DNA of 6,650 bases from Spirochaetaceae bacterium (GTDB lineage Bacteria > Spirochaetota > Spirochaetia > Treponematales > Treponemataceae), in NCBI GenBank assembly GCA_031290725.1, contig JAITMZ010000138.1, positions 1 through 6,650 of the forward strand, written 5' to 3'. Both the position numbers and the translations under genes were made by a program. Of this stretch, positions 4,970-6,650 are shown piece by piece. Every line of letters begins with the position of its first letter. The stretch's first letter is position 1. Under the pieces are notes generated by a model that did no database searches, was not told the DNA's origin, and saw nothing but the letters and a program-made list of their open reading frames with translations.

Positions 4970-6082
4970 ATGAGTGAACATAAGGCAGTGCGGACCCGCA
5001 GGGTGTCCCTGGGGGGAGCGGGGAAGAACCGCCGGATAGACATCGGTGGGGGGGCGCCGGTGTCGCTTCAGACCATGTGGAAAGAAGGCATCGTCCCGGT
5101 GCTGACCGACCAGGCCGCCCTCACCGCTGTGCTGGCCCGGATAGACTCGCTGGCACAGTTAGGGTGCGGCGTGGTGCGTTTCGCTGTCCCGGATATGCCC
5201 AGCGCCGATGCCCTCAACAAAATCGCCGGAGGAAGTTCCCTGCCGGTGGTGGCGGACATCCACTTCGATTATCGCCTGGCCCTGCGCTGCCTGGAGGGTG
5301 ACGTGGCCAAGATCCGCATCAATCCCGGCAACATCGGCTCGGCGGAACGGGTGCGGGCGGTGGCGGAGCGGTGCAGGGAAAAGGGGGTGCCCATCCGCAT
5401 CGGGGTGAACACCGGGAGCTTACCGGCGGACGTGGCGGTTCGGGTGCAGGGAGGGGACCTCGACCGGGCGGAAGCGCTGGTAGAGACGGCTCTCCGTGAA
5501 GCAGCGGCCCTGGACGCGCTGAACTTTCAAGAGATAATTGTGTCCATAAAAGCTTCCGGCGGTGAGGAGACGGTGCGGGCTGCCCGGCTTTTTTCCTCCC
5601 GGTCAGACATCCCCCTGCACATTGGGGTCACCGAGGCGGGGCCGTTGATCGGCGGCATCGTCCGGAGCACCTGGGCGATCTGTACGCTGTTGAACGAAGG
5701 GATCGGCGATACGGTGCGGGTGAGTCTGTCGTCATCCCCGGAGAACGAGGTGATCGCCGGGCGGGCAATGCTGCAGGAAGCGGGAAAGCGAACCGGCGGA
5801 GTGACCCTGGTGTCCTGCCCCCGCTGCGGCCGGGAAGGTTTCGACGTGCACGGTTTCATGGAGCGGTGGGAGCGCCGGCTTTACGGTTTGAAGGCGGACA
5901 TTACGGTGGCGGTGATGGGCTGCCCGGTGAACGGCCCCGGCGAGGCAAAGCACGCGGACATCGGCATTACCGGTGGGGGAGGCACGGCGGTAATTTTCCG
6001 GCACGGAGCAGTGGTCAAACGGGTGCCTGCGGCGGAGGCGGACCAGGCTTTCGCGGAGGCCCTGGATGCGCTTATTGTATAA
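4970..6082 (+). CDS. ispG: 4-hydroxy-3-methylbut-2-en-1-yl diphosphate synthase (IspG/GcpE)
   Basis: IspG catalyses the penultimate step of the MEP isoprenoid pathway, reductive ring opening of methylerythritol cyclodiphosphate to HMBPP, using a 4Fe-4S cluster. The 370-residue product has the TIM-barrel signature blocks VRFAVPDMPSADAL (69-82), VVADIHFDYRLAL (93-105), KIRINPGNIG (114-123), PIRIGVNTGSL (141-151) and HIGVTEAGP (217-225). The cluster ligands Cys283, Cys286 and Cys318 are present, as is Glu325 in NGPGE. It is the short bacterial type without the extra domain found in plants and some bacteria. A TTG at 4952 would add six residues, but the ATG fits the promoter register. The N-terminal motif usually written VQSMT reads LQTMW followed by KEGI. 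Separate promoter, not part of the recR transcript. Confidence 0.95.
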   Translation: MSEHKAVRTRRVSLGGAGKNRRIDIGGGAPVSLQTMWKEGIVPVLTDQAALTAVLARIDSLAQLGCGVVRFAVPDMPSADALNKIAGGSSLPVVADIHFDYRLALRCLEGDVAKIRINPGNIGSAERVRAVAERCREKGVPIRIGVNTGSLPADVAVRVQGGDLDRAEALVETALREAAALDALNFQEIIVSIKASGGEETVRAARLFSSRSDIPLHIGVTEAGPLIGGIVRSTWAICTLLNEGIGDTVRVSLSSSPENEVIAGRAMLQEAGKRTGGVTLVSCPRCGREGFDVHGFMERWERRLYGLKADITVAVMGCPVNGPGEAKHADIGITGGGGTAVIFRHGAVVKRVPAAEADQAFAEALDALIV

Positions 6083-6118
6083 ATATGCAAATTTCAAAAC
6101 ACCACTCCTCATTCTACC

Positions 6119-6165
6119 GCACCAGAGGCCCCTTTTCGGGGAATACGGCTGATTTGGTCAGCACC
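6119..6165. repeat. 37-bp segment splitting a repeat unit, flanked by 5-bp GCACC
   Basis: TCTACCGCACC (6113-6123) matches the left half of the first full array unit, and GCACCCTGCGATAA (6161-6174) matches its right half. Between them lie 37 bases (6124-6160) with a CCCC/GGGG hairpin (6129-6132 with 6138-6141). GCACC occurs at both edges. Removing one GCACC and the 37 bases restores a unit. The segment has no terminal inverted repeats and no reading frame. The CCCC/GGGG hairpin might also act as a weak ispG terminator, though it has no T-run. Confidence 0.4.
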
Positions 6166-6359
6166 CTGCGATAAGCCTCTACCGCACCCTGCGATAAGCC
6201 TCTACCGCACCCGGTAATAAGCCTCTACCGGACCCGGTAATAAGCCTCTACCGGACCCGGTAACAAGCCTCTACCGGACACGGTAATAAGCCTCTACCGC
6301 ACCCGGTAATAGGCATCTACCGGACCCGGTAATAACGCCCTACCGGGCATCCGGTCCAA
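6161..6359. repeat. 23-bp tandem array of small palindromes between convergent genes
   Basis: Seven contiguous 23-base units start at 6175, 6198, 6221, 6244, 6267, 6290 and 6313. A partial unit lies before them (6161-6174) and a diverged 24-base unit after them (6336-6359). The consensus is GCCTC, then a palindrome of TACCGG and CCGGTA around a two-base AC loop, then ATAA. Units differ by a few bases. There are no spacers, so it is not CRISPR, and the 23-base period with frequent stops rules out coding. It fills the gap between the ends of ispG and the DUF4469 gene, starting about 80 bases after the ispG stop and reaching to within a few bases of the other gene's stop. Confidence 0.9.
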
Positions 6360-6362
6360 GCC

Positions 6363-6650
6363 TTATGCGGACGGCGCTTCCGCCTTTAGCGTGAAGTCAG
6401 CCTCTACCACACGGGGGTTCCTGAGTGTTGTGCCGCCGCCCTTCACCGGACTCCGCGTTACCACTTCCAGGTTGTAGTCCATCCCGGCGGTAAGCGCGGG
6501 CACGATCACCTTGAGCGTCTTGGGCTCGTTCACCACGATACGCTTGCACTTGATCCGCACCGCGGTGGCGCCCGTAAAGTAGACGCCGACACCGGCGTCA
6601 TCGCCCTCCACTTTGAGGCCGTGGCCCCTGATGACCAGGACGTCGCCGAT
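6363..6650 (-). CDS. C-terminal DUF4469 domain protein (5' end outside window)
   Basis: The frame is open to the right edge, and the visible part is the last 95 residues before TAA at 6365-6363. A GTG at 6611 is only an internal valine codon: the 13 codons before it (IGDVLVIRGHGLK) continue the same domain. The text (IRGHGLKVEG, VGVYF, IVVNEPKTLKVIVPAL, YNLEVVTRSP, LRNPRVVEADF) matches the all-beta, immunoglobulin-like DUF4469 domain as I know it from Bacteroidetes and treponemes. There it usually ends proteins that begin with an HU-like DNA-binding domain, so the missing N-terminus may bind DNA. The exact role is unknown. It is convergent with ispG. The codons for V-E-A within VVEADF contain a 10-base match to the downstream 23-bp repeat. 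Confidence 0.82.
   Translation of the reverse strand: MGDVLVIRGHGLKVEGDDAGVGVYFTGATAVRIKCKRIVVNEPKTLKVIVPALTAGMDYNLEVVTRSPVKGGGTTLRNPRVVEADFTLKAEAPSA

Noticed and set aside
6161..6359. CRISPR-like repeat array
   Set aside because: The units are contiguous 23-mers with no unique spacers, and there are no cas genes nearby. It is a plain tandem repeat.
6609..6611. GTG at 6611 as the true start of the last gene
   Set aside because: The frame is open to the window edge, and the 13 codons before it continue the recognisable DUF4469 domain.

Overview
The window looks like chromosomal DNA from a spirochaete of the Treponema group. This is an inference. It rests on the DnaX N-terminus (MSYEVTATRRRPQRFEDLVG), which matches what I remember of treponemal DnaX, on a C-terminal DUF4469 domain (a family I associate with Bacteroidetes and treponemes), on a small lipoprotein with a relaxed lipobox, and on the IspG sequence. 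The coding DNA is GC-rich, while the tRNA region is AT-rich and several intergenic stretches are full of repeats. I see no integrase, transposase, phage gene or CRISPR array.

Layout. 1-263 (+) is the 3' end of an unrecognised gene, followed by a 9-bp GC-rich terminator hairpin. 391-463 (-) is tRNA-Ala(CGC), preceded on its own strand by a hairpin, two 51-bp direct repeats and a possible promoter. 674-1779 (-) is a two-gene operon, a small TPR-like lipoprotein followed by a DUF554 membrane protein, joined by an ATGA overlap. 1800-2293 is a gene-free gap between divergent operons, built largely of imperfect inverted and tandem repeats. 2329-4869 (+) is dnaX-ybaB-recR, the classic replication and repair cluster. 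4970-6082 (+) is ispG (isoprenoid synthesis) with its own promoter. 6083-6362, between convergent genes, holds a 23-bp tandem array of small palindromes. 6363-6650 (-) is the C-terminal part of a DUF4469 protein that runs off the window.

How the genes relate. DnaX is the clamp-loader ATPase of DNA polymerase III, YbaB/EbfC is a small nucleoid-associated protein, and RecR acts with RecF/RecO to load RecA at gaps. The spacing (12 nt dnaX-ybaB, 12 nt ybaB-recR) fits one transcript. IspG belongs to the MEP pathway and appears to be a separate unit.

Most interesting points. (1) The three first-in-transcript genes whose starts are visible (lipoprotein, dnaX, ispG) each have a -10 hexamer ending exactly six bases before the ATG and no Shine-Dalgarno sequence. 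The A of each ATG is therefore the predicted +1, i.e. leaderless mRNAs. The internal gene ybaB instead has a good AAGGAG. (2) The 23-bp array between ispG and the DUF4469 gene keeps its palindromes even in units whose sequence has drifted, and one outlying unit seems split by a 37-bp segment with a 5-bp duplication. (3) A nested GC-rich palindrome sits in frame in the DnaX linker, and a possible slippery site lies just before that linker.
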